DNA of 62,277 nt. It comes from Branchiostoma floridae. Its lineage: Eukaryota; Chordata; Leptocardii; Amphioxiformes; Branchiostomatidae. Position numbers and translations under genes: made by a program. The notes beneath the pieces were generated by a model, which searched no databases, had not been told where the DNA came from, and saw nothing but the letters and a program-made list of their open reading frames with translations. Location: contig NC_049992.1 in assembly GCF_000003815.2 (NCBI RefSeq), positions 16,519,231 through 16,581,507 on the forward strand, written 5' to 3'. Positions 21,159-38,548 of the stretch are shown here, piece after piece (within the stretch, counting starts at the first letter, position 1; every line of letters begins with the position of its first letter).

Positions 21159-21518
21159 CTACTGACTGAGTGACCTTCCCCCATCCACAGGTAAGACTTG
21201 ACCAGTAACATAAGGAGCTTCCTTCACCAAGAAAACGATAGCCTTTGCTATGTCTTCCGGACTCCCCTGCCTGCCCATTGGTATCCTACTTAAAGAATTG
21301 TTAACGTCCCATTCCTGATCAGGCCATAGGATAGCTCCTGGTGCAACGGCATTGACCCTGACGTCTGGTGCAAGGTCTTTAGCCAGGGCCATGGTGGACA
21401 TGATCAGTCCAGCCTTGGCAATGCAGTACACAGAGTAACCTGCCAGAGGGCGCTGGCCATGTATGTCAGCCATGTTGATGATGCAGCCCTTTGTGGCTTT
21501 GAGATGTGGGATTGCTGC
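21159..21518 (-). CDS. SDR exon 4 (terminal)
   Basis: The acceptor CATCTTCCAG precedes GCAGCAATCCC. It encodes AAIPHLK to the TAG stop, including the Asp-Tyr-Lys active site. Phase 0. Confidence 0.93.
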   Translation of the reverse strand, partial: AAIPHLKATKGCIINMADIHGQRPLAGYSVYCIAKAGLIMSTMALAKDLAPDVRVNAVAPGAILWPDQEWDVNNSLSRIPMGRQGSPEDIAKAIVFLVKEAPYVTGQVLPVDGGRSLSQ

Positions 21519-24172
21519 CTGGAAGATGTTGTGAGAAGACATATCAACCCCATGGCAACAAGAATATTTTTGTTGTCTTTCATATTTTGTATCACACAAA
21601 AATCACACAAAAGCTTAAACTAGCCTAACAGTCCAACACTACCTGCTACACTGCCCGCTGTATTCCGACCAGCGTAGCAAACTCACCTCCACCGTTGAAC
21701 GCCTTGTACGACAACGGCTTACTGTTTCACTCCTGCTCCAGGGCTCACCTGACCATGACGCTGTCACCAACAGACAGCTCTCAGAAGCACTGTGTGTGTA
21801 CATGATATCTACCAAAAGATTCACTTCCAGCCGTGCCTCTGTCCAGTAAATCTTTAGCTAGTCATGCAAAAGTGGCTTTACCTGCTTTTAATGTAAAATG
21901 TAAACACTATTTTATTCTATTACTTGTATATACATGTTCATTTGTATTGTATATTTATATGTCTGTGGCCACGATACCAGCCACGCTGCCTAGTGACCAC
22001 AGTGTGTTGTTTTGGTTACAACTTGAATAAAGTAAGCCTAACTTTAGTGATGTTACAACACTGTCAAAACGTTTATGGGAACATAAATCCATGGTCTGTT
22101 GCCTGAAAGGGGACCTGAGAGTTGTTTTCCGGAGCTGCTTAGAAAGTGCCCGGTGCCTACCCTAAGCCTGTTTCTTTTAGATAATTTTTTTCCCTGGGCA
22201 AATTTCGATCACAAAGGTCTATGTTTCTGCAAGAGTGACTGAAGCATGTATATTTTTAAAATCTTGCCAAAAATTGTGACCTTTGGCATGCTTTGACCTA
22301 TGAGTGACCTTCATATTCATGACTGGCACATGGACTGATCCATTAGGGGAGGGGGTGCAATCCTGACATCATGACAATCATCTGGCTGTAGCTCGTTAAA
22401 ATGCCGGAGTTGAACTCGGGCTTTTTGAACCAAAACAAACCTAACAAATCCAGCTTTGCAGTGGGGGTAAAGACTTGAGGTTTCAAATGTAGGTAAATGT
22501 GTTTTTAAGTGATTGTTTGACATGGCTTAACCATGTAGGGAATGGGCAATTCGATTTAGCAGCCCCTCCCCGAAAGGATGAATGCAATTGGAAGAAACAG
22601 CAATATTTGATGGTCTGTAATATGTGTAAGTGGCTCTCATTCCATGTTTGCATTGCATTGCAATCCACATAAAACTGATTGGAATTACATGTATGTTGAA
22701 GAAGAGGAAATGTTGTAAAGTGACTGTCAGTATGCAGACCATTCCTTATGACCTCTCACATTTATGTCACCTACAAAAAAGACAATTTGATACAAACCTA
22801 AACACTAGTACGCAGATTAGTAGCACTAATGTTATATTGAATGACTTATGTCAATGATAAACAAAGTTGTTGTCCAGCTCAAAAATATATAGCTGAAGTC
22901 AAAATCACACACAAATCCTCACCTGAGACAAGAAGAAGGGTGCCTTAAGGTTGCTGCCCATGACAGTCTTCCACTGGTCTCCGTCTACAGTGCCCATAGG
23001 GGTGGGGAAGAAATCTGAGGCGTTGTTCACAAGGACATCCAGCCGACCCCACTTCTCTACTGCAGCAATGATCAGCTGTGGAGAGTGGACATTGGCTCAT
23101 TCAGGCTAGTACATGTGTTAATCTTTGTTCACTGTGCTGGTGTTACACTGGTTCTAACACCGTGGACTTTGTTGGGTACATGCATGTGTACAAGTAGAGT
23201 AACTTGTACACACAACGCCAAGGCTAGAATCTGGGAAAAGAGCATTTGCATATAGAGGTGCAGAAAGCTGGAATGCATCCCGAAAAGATGTGAAAACCGT
23301 ATGGAGGCAAATAACCCACTGGAGCCTGTCTTTCTGTTTTTATTATTGTTTCTCAACCATATAATTATCAGGCAAGGATTTGAAAAAATAGCTTACCTCC
23401 TTTGCCATTTTCTCAGTATCCCCCTTACAGAGGTCTGCTTGCAATGTGGTTGCAGAGTTGGGACGAACACTACAGGAGATAAAAACAATGATATGTTTCC
23501 TAAAATCTTAAATCCTATGTTCTGTGTATTGTCAGCAGGGCTAGCCATTTGCAAAAGACTAATACTATAGCCCTGCCAACCTCCATCAAAATGTAGATAT
23601 GCAAAATAAAGGCACAAAAAATCGAACATTTGATGGAATGGCAGCCACTCTCTCATTGGTCAAACCTCTTATTGCCAATTGCTAGCATTGGTTCAATTGC
23701 TAATTGTGATAGACAGAAAAAATTATACGGATTTTTTTAAATATTTACAATTGAAATATGTATTTCTTACATTCAAAGTATTGTCCTAATATAGTTCTGA
23801 GTACGCAAAAATGCTTGTAAGCAGAGTTATGTAACAAGTCTACCTGTTCATGTTCAGAATGTAACAGTCACATGATAAATGCAAATGCAAATGCAAAAAC
23901 ACATGCAAATTTGACCCGTGTGTTGGAAGAAAGATCAGCATTATACTTATACATATGATGACTACCAATACAGATGAGCTTCCATGATAACTCTACCTGT
24001 TCAAACTCTGAGCCAGCTCCTCAGCCGGAGCCTGGGACTTCCTGTAGTGGATGATGACATTGTACCCTGCCTGGTGCAGATGTTTCACTGTGCAGGCTCC
24101 CAGGCGTTGGGAAGATCCGGTTACCATGGCAACAGGGATACGCCCACCCCCATCTCCACATGCTCCCTCCAT
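21159..24172 (-). CDS. Pteridine-reductase-like short-chain dehydrogenase, complete
   Basis: A cytosolic NAD(P)H-dependent oxidoreductase of the classical SDR fold. Exons in coding order: 24172-23997, 23469-23397, 23075-22923, 21518-21159. They total 762 bases, 253 aa plus TAG, all phases agreeing. The dinucleotide motif is TGSSQRLG (residues 18-25), the TGxxxRxG form typical of pteridine reductases rather than TGxxxGxG. NNAS sits at 100-103. The active site reads Asp152, Tyr165, Lys169; Asp 13 residues before Tyr, where most SDRs have Ser, is the pteridine-reductase (PTR1) arrangement. The C-terminus VLPVDGGRSLSQ is usual for the family. The start at 24172 follows an acceptor (attaacag, about 24200), so a 5' non-coding exon is likely, perhaps near 25110, where a GTGAGT donor reads on the minus strand. 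The real substrate cannot be told from sequence. Confidence 0.92.
21519..22922 (-). other. SDR intron 3 with a LINE fragment
   Basis: This 1.4-kb GT-AG intron contains a LINE 3' end on the opposite strand (21635-22035). The rest is unrecognised. Confidence 0.7.
21635..22035 (+). mobile_element. LINE 3' fragment (different family)
   Basis: The + frame reads HYLLHCPLYSDQRSKL, the Cys/His-bearing C-terminal tail common in LINE polyproteins (usually HFLLHCPLY). About 200 bp of 3' UTR ending near an AATAAA (about 22026) follow. It differs from the 50-kb LINE. Confidence 0.6.
22923..23075 (-). CDS. SDR exon 3
   Basis: The acceptor is ctccacag and the donor TCTCAG|gtgagg, phase 0 to 0, 51 codons. 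It contains WGRLDVLVNNAS and NLKAPFFLSQ. Confidence 0.94.
23397..23469 (-). CDS. SDR exon 2
   Basis: The acceptor is ctcctgtag and the donor AAGGAG|gtaagc. It encodes VRPNSATTLQADLCKGDTEK. The length of 73 supplies the one base that exon 1 needs. Confidence 0.92.
23997..24172 (-). CDS. SDR exon 1
   Basis: ATG (24172-24170) with a short Gly-rich lead, then VAMVTGSSQRLG and NVIIHYRKS. The donor is TTGAACAG|gtagag, phase 2. Confidence 0.9.
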
Positions 24173-24520
24173 CTCCAGGTGTTGTTTTTCCAGGATATAC
24201 TGTTAATAGGATAAAGACTTTGGCTTTTACCTTGTTAATAGTGGAGGTAATGTCATTGATTATTTTTGTTATGTGTGTTTGTGTGTGTCTATAGTTATTT
24301 GTATATTGACAGGAGAGAGACAGGATGTGAGGACGAAGATAGTGTAATGTGACTGGTAGGATGGGGAGTAGATGGGGAGGTTGTCTTGGCATGAGTATAA
24401 ACTAAAGTCAGTCCTGTCATCTGAAAAAAATTTGGAAGGTCTTGTCGCAATAATCTAGACTTGGAGACAGTAGACCTAGAAGGTTAAAAGAAACATCTCA
24501 AGTAAACATTAGAGTAATTG

Positions 24521-24613
24521 AAGCCTGGTATCCAGTCATATTATAGCTGGCTGTCTCTTCTGTCCTCTCCGCAAAAGACTCGGGAGCTATAATACGACTG
24601 GATACCTGAGGCT
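24521..24613. repeat. Foldback element (GGTATCCAGTC arms)
   Basis: The arm AGCCTGGTATCCAGTCATAT is inverted at 24591-24613. About 93 bp in all. Confidence 0.6.
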
Positions 24614-24799
24614 AAACACATTGTATCCTTGCAAAGATTTTGAAAGATACCACTGCCACAATGTAGGTACATGTAACATTAAGCATTAACCACACCCCAA
24701 TCCCCAAATGCAAATTGTGGCACACCAAAAGGATCCATGTGAAAGTAAGCAACAAAATTCACATGGCAGAAGAACATAACATTAAAAGGCTAGAGTACA

Positions 24800-24962
24800 G
24801 TCTCCAAGCAGACCCTACAGTGCCTTAGAGATAGTATCAAAGCTGGCAAAGGAGTATAGCAGGCCAAAGCAAAGGGAGATAGCCGGTCAAGGGTGCTGGC
24901 TATACATTTACTCCTTTGCCAGCTTTGATACTATCTCTAAGGCACCTTGTCTGCTTGGAGAC
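24800..24962. repeat. Foldback MITE, CTCCAAGCAGA family
   Basis: Arms of about 58 bp begin GTCTCCAAGCAGACC and continue through TAGTATCAAAGCTGGCAAAG, inverted at the right end. Relatives lie at 30919, 34807, 48913 and 55455. Confidence 0.85.
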
Positions 24963-25109
24963 TCCCATAGAGCAACTTTTAGTAAATAAGACTACTAAGC
25001 TCTATGGATGACAATAAGTAAAACTCACAGAAGTACAAACACCATTCAAATTCAAAACCAGCCCTAACTAATGCCTGAGGCACTGTTTGATCCTGCAAAT
25101 ATGTACTCA

Positions 25110-29923
<4,814 letters not shown>

Positions 29924-30918
29924 CAATAGGTAAACTCTACCCAGCACTCACTGGCATACTCCTGCCAGAGTCCAGTACAGATCCCTGACTCATCTATGAT
30001 TGTATGAAAGAAGAGCTGCTCTCAGAGTGGCGTCTGTGTTGGGATACTGTACACAGGCTTTACCCAAGTGTTTGTGCAATGCTCAGATGCAGTGTCTACT
30101 GTGAACTTCAAGCTTGGGCAAGTTAAAAGAAAAGCTGATGGCAGTGTGTGCTTTTTTTCTTCCAAGCATTGCTGAAATGGAAGTGTCAATAGTATTGTAA
30201 GTTTAAGAATGGTTAGTTTGTCAATGATGAGCAAAATGTCTGTCTTTAAGCTGTGAGTATAATGTAAGATATATAGTTGTGTGCTGATGAGTTCGCTTGT
30301 AAAAAAAATGTGACCGGCAGTGTTACAAGTGAGCTTTTCCTAAACCTGTGCTACCATTACTTGTGGTTTATAAGCTATGCATGCACGGAAACAGCAAAAA
30401 CTGGAGAGAGACTGCGAGTTTATTGGCATGACTGGTGCCCTCTTGTTTTCATAGATGCAAATTGCTAGCAAATGATGTTACACACAACAGGTTACAGGAA
30501 AGTAATTCAATTTCCTACATGATAAATGTTTTATACCGAATGTGTTACAATATGTCTGTGACTGGTTGTGAAGGGGGTGGGGCACTGATTTTGTGTCATG
30601 TTGCAATATATGCTTCAAGTATCTACAAAAAGGACTAGCATCTTGTATGTTTTGTAACCATTATTGTAATATGGATGTCATGATTCTGTACAAAATATGG
30701 TACAGTCTGGTAGTATCCAGTGCCACATGTACATGTTCTGATGGCTTCTATCCTTTGGGCAACTCAGATGTAGTTTCGTCAGTAACAGATATATTACTTA
30801 CAATCCTTCCCATTGAAAAAGTATATTTCCGTACATACGGACTAAGTACAGCAGGCCAGTAAGTATGTGCCTGATTGTGGATATACATGTGTTGAAAATT
30901 TGCAATGACCCTATTAAA
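29924..30918 (+). other. Ras 3' UTR and downstream
   Basis: No recognised coding sequence. The first AATAAA I see on this strand is at 31293-31298, so the 3' UTR could be long. Confidence 0.4.
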
Positions 30919-31033
30919 TCTCCAAGCAGATGTTGGGGTGAAAGATCAATCTGACTGTCTGGTTTCTCTGACAGCCCCCACAGATGTTGGGGTCAGTGGC
31001 TGTCAGCCTTTCACCCTTAACATCTGCTTGGAG
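30919..31033. repeat. Foldback MITE, CTCCAAGCAGA family (variant interior)
   Basis: Arms CTCCAAGCAGATGTT and AACATCTGCTTGGAG at the tips. The inner TGAAAG/CTTTCA also pair. Confidence 0.85.
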
Positions 31034-34000
31034 TTCACCATGACCCCATCACTGGGTGTAATCAGTGCTAAAGCATTTTAGAAGACTCCTCCCTAACTTG
31101 CCCCATTCACAGGAAACTGATAGATTGTTTCTGTCTTGATGCGTGTGGCCAAGAAGAGGTGCTAACATGTAATTTTACATCCCATCTAAAAAAAAACAGT
31201 ACACATTCATTTTGAACTTGACCTTGTGACCCTTGTGTTCATCCCTCATACACGACCTTGGTTTTGACCCCCAACTGCGCCTCCTTCTTTACAATAAAGA
31301 TAAATGCTTCTCTACAAGGGGAGAAATTTACTGTCCTCAGCTAGACAGGCAGCAGACACAGAAGAACACATGTGGAACATTCCATCCATCCCCTCAACTG
31401 GCAAATATTCACATATTTGTGTTGAAACCAAAACCTCAGCATGTGGTCCCCATGGCTCAACCAGACAAATTACAAGGCTGGCAAGTGCAGGCATGGGCAA
31501 TACAGTCTACTGTTTGTCATCAAGTGTCACAGATGAACAGCCCTTTTTACTGTTTCTTGTGTCAGAGGGCTAGTCAGTGCTAGTAAAAACCTATAGAAAT
31601 TTCAAACTTGACCCATTGGAAGCGACAAGCAATATTCCTGCTGTACCTTTATAAAAAGGTGTATACAAAAATCCATTCTTTGGATATTTGAAGAGGCTTT
31701 CATTTAAGGAAAAATTGTCATGAGTACAAGCATGTTTTCTTGGCTCACTCTACGCAATGTTAATGAGCAAATGTCATGATAGCATTGTTTACGTTAGCTT
31801 ATAAGTGGCAATCATGGCTGAATTGTGTACTGGGGAAATAGAGCATTAGCACCAAACATTGACTCTACTTGTCACACATGGCTGCAATTTTCACAACCAA
31901 CTCAAATGTAGTGCAATCACTTTTTTTATTGAAAGAGAAAATTGTGAGGGACATGGAAAAATAGTATCCTCTTGATTTTGCAAGTGCAAGAGTTAAAAAT
32001 GTACTTTATCTTATTGAATAGGAATTCTTATGGCATTCCTAGAGAAGTGGATGCAGCTATCGTGTTTGTTTTCATAACAGACAACTGTCATTTCAGATAA
32101 AGGCAAATTGCGAAAGATTGGCTGTAATCTCGTGAAGGAAATCCTTTTTGTTGATCGCCATCATGGTGTGTGGAGATGTACAATCATGGTTCTTCCTGTG
32201 ATTCAGTGGCACTGAAAGAAGAGAGTGAGTCACATCAAATGACCAGTTTGTTTGTCTTACAAGAGAGTTTTGCTGAAGAAGCATTGCTGCATCTTCCAAG
32301 CAAACATCGCCATTGTATACCAGCTATGTTAAAGTTGTTCCAGACTCCTACACATAGTTTAGTACACAGAAGGCAGGTGCTGAAATGTCACTTGTTTTGT
32401 GTACTTGGGAGTTGGATACAGTATACAGTCAACACTGCCCAAGAACTCCATTATTAAAAACTACTAATAAAATCAGGTCCACGTGGACAGGTGGTCACTG
32501 TAGACATGGTTCAGTATGCTTGCATTCAAGGAAAAAAATATCTAACTTATTCCAAGGTGAAACAAAAAAATAACTGTCACATTGGCAAGGCAAGGTTGTC
32601 CTTATGTAGAGGGGGCCACTTACCGTAAAACAGCTTTGACTGTATCTGTGTGGTGTCAAAAAGTCATGTCCCAGTGAAATGCATGCTGAGCAAGACTCCA
32701 CATTAATTTTGCAATACTGGTTTTGCAGACCAAAAAATGCAATTGGTTGTGATGTATTTTCCTGACTATCAAATCTGAAGAGTGTGGACCACAAAGACAT
32801 GTGCGCTGCACCCCTTAAACTTAATTTTTCCATATCTGTATCATCCAGTCGAACTTACGTTACCCACATTTTCATTGTAATTCTAACTACATTGTAATTC
32901 TGGCAAAACTTGCAATGACCACTTTGTGTTGTATCTTTTGTGCACTGTTCAAAACAGTCTTCATTCTCTTCTTTAGGCCCCCATTCCACTAGATGACAAT
33001 CCTTGAGTGACTGAAACTGAATATGTTTGAACCATGACTTCATAATTGAAATAAGTATGATGCAAAAGTGTAATGTAAAAGACAACAAAGCTAAATATAA
33101 AAAGATTTCCTCTTTTGTAATTTTTTTTGACAACCTGTCAGATACAAGTATTTGGTCCCTCAGTGGTTGTGTATTTGGTCCCTCAGTGGTTGTAGCCTCT
33201 AATGGAAAGGAAATTTTATGAAAAACATGTATTTGTGGACAATGTTGCCATATGAATATGAACTGTTCTGGGTAGAAGATACATGATGTTACAAGTTGGT
33301 GTTACAGAACATAATAAGATCCCTGGCTGAATACATGTACATACAAAGTAATGTTTGCAATGTGTTTAACGAAACATTACTAGGAATTTCACATGCATGT
33401 GCGTTGTACAATGAGATGCGTTTTTGTTATCATTTCCTTTTATACGTACTGAGGGCAGTTCTAAACAGTATTGGGTGTGGCACTAAGTGCATTATGTACT
33501 CCCCTGAAGAGTTGTATCTGTTAGGACAACTGTTTTAAGATCAAGATGTCTCTACAAACCAAATATATAAGGTATACTTAGCAAGTGTATTTAATGTAGA
33601 GTCAGAAAGTAGTGTTTTAGAACTGCGTATTTTCTCAGTGAAAATTGCTTTACTTGATATGTGTGTATTAGCAAACATTATGAGCTGATTTTTTGTATTT
33701 ATACTTTTGCAATTCTTTTTAACCCTTGCCGATTTTAATTTGATATTTAAATATGTTAGCAATATTTCCCAGGTTCAGTGCAAGCTTTAACAATGATTTG
33801 TCATTGCTGTATTACTATTTGCTAGTTGGACTTGGTTCATATGTTCTGAATTTCATGTCATGACAGGCAATTTTCATAATTGTGATGAACTCAATTGTGT
33901 TTTTGGCGACACCTCATGGGGGTGAGCCTAATTGTTGTGATGTAGGGGCAGGAGTTATCCAACAAAGTGAGGCTTTGACCTTTTTGATAACCTTTAGTCT

Positions 34001-34806
34001 TCCAAAATGGACAATGAGACTGATGCCAAAATGCAGACTTTTCATGTCAAAGAATCAGAGATAGTAGTTACCCCTGTCGGTATTAAAAATGTTTGGAAGT
34101 CGAGACGGACAGTTTTGGCTGCCCATTCAAATACATGATAGGAAAATCCGAAACAGGTTTTACTACAGCAATGTGTGAAAACGCAGCCATTTTTTCAGAT
34201 CTTTGAGTCATGGTTGTACTAATCAATAGCAATTGTGCTGCAATTATGTGTTCTTCATGTTGTATTACAATAAACCTTGTACAAGCACAGAAGAAATGCA
34301 CTGTTACCTTGCCATCAAAGATCACATATACATAGCACAGCAACAGGGTAATTGTTTTTTTTTTTCGTGAAGGTACAAGCTATGCTTGTATGAATGTTAC
34401 ATTTTAGACAGGGCATAGCCTATTTTGTTATACACAAAAAACTGCCATCTAATCTGTTGTTGAAAGCAAGGAATATCATAAGATCATTTTGTAAAAATCA
34501 AACTCATGAGAAGCATTTAGACAAAAACAAGTCAACAATATAGAACTGTCTATGACATTCAGTAGTACTTTTTGTCTTTTATCATTATCGATATTTCTGA
34601 CTCTGGCTATTGTATTTCGTCCATACGAAACTTGAAGGGAAGTTTTTAATAAATGGGTGTTATTGTGACGCTCTTATATAATTTTGGGAACTGTCATACA
34701 TTTCGTGGTAGATATAGGTGGTTTTAGGGTATGTCTATAAAGGTATACTGATGAATAATTTGTTGCATAAACATATCAATATCAACATGTTTACACATTG
34801 TAACAA
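31034..34806. other. Long intergenic stretch, nothing recognised
   Basis: I find no exon with family resemblance and no RNA gene. A 23-bp direct repeat (GTATTTGGTCCCTCAGTGGT...) occurs twice at about 33149-33194. Small open frames here look random. Confidence 0.5.
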
Positions 34807-34966
34807 CTCTCCAAGCAGATCCTACAGTGCCATAAGATGGCCAAGGAGTATAGCCGGCCAAAGGGAGTATAAAAGGCACCGGTTGCATACACACTCCTAG
34901 GTCGGCTTCAATCCTCTGCCAACTTTTGTTACTATCTTATGCTACTGCAGGATCTGCTTGGAGATT
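34807..34966. repeat. Foldback MITE, CTCCAAGCAGA family
   Basis: The left end is CTCTCCAAGCAGATCCTACAG and the right end CTGCAGGATCTGCTTGGAGA. The interior has GGAGTATAGCCGGCC and CACACTCCTAG as in the relatives. Confidence 0.85.
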
Positions 34967-34990
34967 AATTGTAACTTCTTTTTGCGTATA

Positions 34991-35203
34991 TTGTAAATGT
35001 ATTGAAGTTCGCGGGGATTTAATTTCGTGGTAGTGGGGAAAAAGGACTTTCCGCGGTGGTTTTAAGTTCGTGGTAGCATTATGCACTGTAGTCTCTTACT
35101 GCCATGGAAAAAGTTTTGCGGTGGTTTTCAATTCGCGGTGAAGCTGCCACCACAAAAAACGCGAACATTAAACCACCACAAAAGTTTCTGCATTTACAGT
35201 AGT
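34991..35203. repeat. Foldback MITE, CGCGGT family, copy 3
   Basis: From TTGTAAATGTATTGAAGTTC to TTTCTGCATTTACAGTA, with TTCGCGG, GTGGTTTT and ACCACCACAAAA motifs. Confidence 0.85.
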
Positions 35204-35261
35204 AGCGAGGAGCCTTTTATAATTGATGAAAGCTCCTTGATAGTAAAACAGCATTTAAGGT

Positions 35262-35490
35262 TGAGAATGTAGCTCAACTGGTAGCATCCTCACAGTGGAA
35301 CTCCTGGTTCCAATTCGCTGGTAACTTGGGAGACCTGGGGTCAATCATAGGTATGGCATTTCGGTTGGGGCTACAAACGTCTTTCGGAAGGGACGTAAAA
35401 TGTGGGTCACATGAGCACTAGGGCTAGCAACCCAACCATGTAAAAGTATACCATCATGCTACTGAAACAGCAAGGAAACATGGCACGAAA
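35262..35490 (+). mobile_element. tRNA-derived SINE
   Basis: The head has an A-box-like TAGCTCAACTGG (35270-35281) followed by GTAGCATCCTCACAG, a B-box-like region near 35336-35346 (ggggtcaatca), then a body shared with the split SINE at 18.7-19.4 kb. The 3' limit is approximate. Confidence 0.6.
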
Positions 35491-37359
35491 GTACATCTGC
35501 GTTGGTAAGAGGAGTGAAGGAGGGTGTGTACATCCGCGCCCATCGTCGAACAGAGACGGTGGGCGACACAGGTTATCTGGCATTTACGACCCTCTGCTGC
35601 AGTCACGTGTCTCCGACGTCACGTTCCGGAAGCTGCAGTAGACGGGTCTATTCCGTGAACAAGGCTGACGGGGTCGACCGAAATTTTGGGTTATTTCCGA
35701 ATCCATTTTAGTGTTGGTTAATTAAAGTTTAGTTTAGGTGAAAATAAGGAAATTTGTTGCCTTATCTGCCACAAGGCACGACAAGGGTCTGGACGAACGA
35801 GGTAACATACAGTGTATGTCACACACAAACAGACAAACAGGGAATAAGAGTGAGCATTCCTGTTCTACCCGTGAGAGAGCTGGGCCCCACAATCCGTACC
35901 CTCTAAATGCCCGGTAGCTCACCGGTTTGTGGCTAATGAGATACCCAGGGAACGTTGCCATAACAACGGGAGAACGCAGACACATTTACCTCGTCACAGG
36001 TGACTCTCAAATCCACTTTACTGCGCTTCCAACCCTGCGGGGAGGATTTACTAGGAGCAAAAATTTCAAACGTTCGAACTGACGACATTTCTCGGCCGTA
36101 TACACGGGTCAAACCTATTTCTGTATGGCAGTGTACTTACAGAATCAGGAGAAGACACGCGCCTGTCAAGACATGACACACCTGTCATCTTTTGCTAGAA
36201 ATAAAGGAATTCCCCACATTTAACAACGCACCATGTTCGTAGATATGGTTGTCCTATGACTATTGCGTTAACCCAGAAATGACGGAGTGCCACAGAACTA
36301 TCGCCAGGATTTCAGATTCGCCCATTTTAGTGGTATTGTCCACGCTAGGAAAAGAGGATAGGCTGTCATAATACGCCAATGAAGAATAGATATCCAGGTA
36401 ATAAGATGCCCGAAACAACAGTTTCTCAAGCTACCAGATAGATTGTTTTGGTCAGTATCCACCATGTCCATGATGTTTCGTCAGTCTCTGCTAGTTGAAA
36501 GATGCTACCCGGAATGCTGTCTGAAAACATGAAGGTTCTATCCTGATAGAATTTCCTTGAAACGTCTGACCGTTTATAAAATCTATCCAGTTGTTTGATG
36601 AACTTTTGTATCGGTTAAGATGTCATGATATGTCATACATCCATCAAATCCACCCAGCGTTGTTATAGCAACTAAAATCAGATCTTCGGAAGTTGTCCTC
36701 TACTTACAGTGTACTAGGAAATTATGATTGTGCATGATTATGGTATTTACTATCATCATTGAACAATCAAGGACCTACTTTCACCAAGGTGTATAATTAT
36801 ATCGATCTTCAAGCAGAAATCGAGTGGAAGGTCGTAACGTATTTTTCGTGTCAACACGAAAGAGTCCACAGTTGTCCTTTCTGTACAAACTGCACTGCAG
36901 ATTCATAACGCCAGTGGTGCCCGTACACAACCCTATACCGAACCGTGAGTTGCAGAAAACAAAATATGGATGCTTGACTTATAATAGCTTTCCTTGGAGA
37001 ACAATTCAGTTCCCCCGTCTGTTGCAATTGAACTTCTCGATCCTCTGGGAAATTATTCAACATATTTTTCAGTAGCAAAATATGGATTGTATGTCCTTAA
37101 TTTTCTAGATCTGGCAGGATGACTTTAAATACATCGACTTAAATTTTGCAGTCGATGGCATGTAAGTCTCAGACTGTCCGACAGAAGAAGCTTGCCTTGG
37201 GTTGCGACTGCATGCCACCCTCTACATGTAAAGAAGAGTTCCAACACTTCAAGATTTAAAGTGACAAAGTGACGCGACGACCATTGAAATACATTCAGTA
37301 AGAAGTGAAGATAGATCCCATCATTTGAGATACGAGCACTGGTACCGGTGTCAAATCAT
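35491..37359. other. Intergenic, nothing recognised
   Basis: Several short frames without family resemblance. No repeat structure stands out. Confidence 0.45.
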
Positions 37360-37365
37360 TTTATT
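37360..37365 (-). terminator. Polyadenylation signal of the TSP1-Ig gene
   Basis: AATAAA on the minus strand, about 107 bases past the stop codon at 37472. Confidence 0.5.
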
Positions 37366-37471
37366 GACGAATATCCCGAGACTGGCCATGGTCTGGTTGC
37401 GTTTATCAGCTGATATGTTGCGTCATTCGAGCCGCAATCTTTTACTGTTAATCAAACATTGACGGTAAAAT

Positions 37472-38390
37472 TCATCCAAATAGTCCCCCCAGACCGCCCT
37501 GCAAAGCAGCGATCTTGCCTGATGCCGGAGGAATCTTTGGTTGTGGTTTAGGTGGACCTAGGCCTCTGCTTGGAGGTGGACGGTCACCGGCAGACTTCAG
37601 TTTCACCGCTCCAAGTCCACTCAGGCCGCCACCGCCGGCAGGAGGACCGGGTGCAGCCGGGGCGGGACCGGGAGGCGGGGGCCCCGGCGGCCCAAGTCCC
37701 GGCGGTCCCGGTGGGCCAGGTGCTGGCCCTGGGGGAGGGGGCCCTGGTCCTGCAGGCGGGCCAGGTGGTGGACCGGGTGGGCCAGGTGCTGGCCCTGGGG
37801 GAGGGGGCCCTGGTCCTGCAGGTGGGCCAGGTGGTGGACCGGGTGGGCCAGGTGCTGGCCCTGGGGGAGGGGGCCCTGGTCCTGCAGGTGGGCCAGGTGG
37901 TGGACCGGGTGGGCCAGGTGCACCAGGAGGTGGCCCGGATGGCCCGCAGGGTGGACCGGGTGGACCAGGCGGACCGGGTGGACCAGGGGGACCGGGAGGT
38001 GGACCTGGTGGACCGGTGGGTGGGCCAGGAGGACCGGGTGGACCAGGGGGGCCGGGAGGTGGACCTGGTGGACCGGTGGGTGGGCCAGGAGGACCGGGTG
38101 GCCCTGGTGGGCCTGGTGGACCGGGAGGTGGCGGGGCTCCAGGTCCAGGTGGTGGAGGGGCCCCAGGTGGCGGCGGGGCACCAGGTCCAGGGGGTGGAGG
38201 GGCCCCAGGTGGCGGCGGGGCACCAGGTCCAGGGGGTGGAGGGGCCCCAGGTGGCGGCGGGGCATCAGGTCCAGGCGAGGACGGGTCTGATGTTTTAGCT
38301 TTGCCTTTCTTCCCTTTTTTCTTTCGTTTTCCCTTCTTCTTCTTCTTCTTCTTCTTCTTTTTCTTCTTCTTCTTCTTCTTCGCTTTATTT
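37472..38390 (-). CDS. TSP1-Ig gene exon 7: poly-Lys and Pro/Gly-rich tail
   Basis: The acceptor tttttacag precedes AAATAAAGCG. A (AAG)n tract (about 38300-38385) encodes the Lys run. Imperfect ~60-bp and shorter repeats encode the PPG blocks. The stop TGA is at 37474-37472. The opposite strand is also open across the repeats; that is a side effect of composition. Confidence 0.85.
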
Positions 38391-38504
38391 CTGTAAAAAA
38401 AAAAGAAGAACGACAGACCCGTCGTGAATTTCACCAATACATGTTTATGCAAACAACACAATTTTTTGATCGTTTCGTCGTTCTGGTCCCATGAAAACTA
38501 AAAG

Positions 38505-38548
<44 letters not shown>

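Noticed and set aside
33149-33194. Functional tandem motif (GTATTTGGTCCCTCAGTGGT twice)
   Set aside because: Only two copies in sequence with no other feature; likely a simple local duplication.
37515-38396. Gly-rich + strand ORF of 293 codons
   Set aside because: It is the complement of the Pro-Gly tail exon; repeats without stops keep both strands open. The minus strand joins in phase to six other exons.
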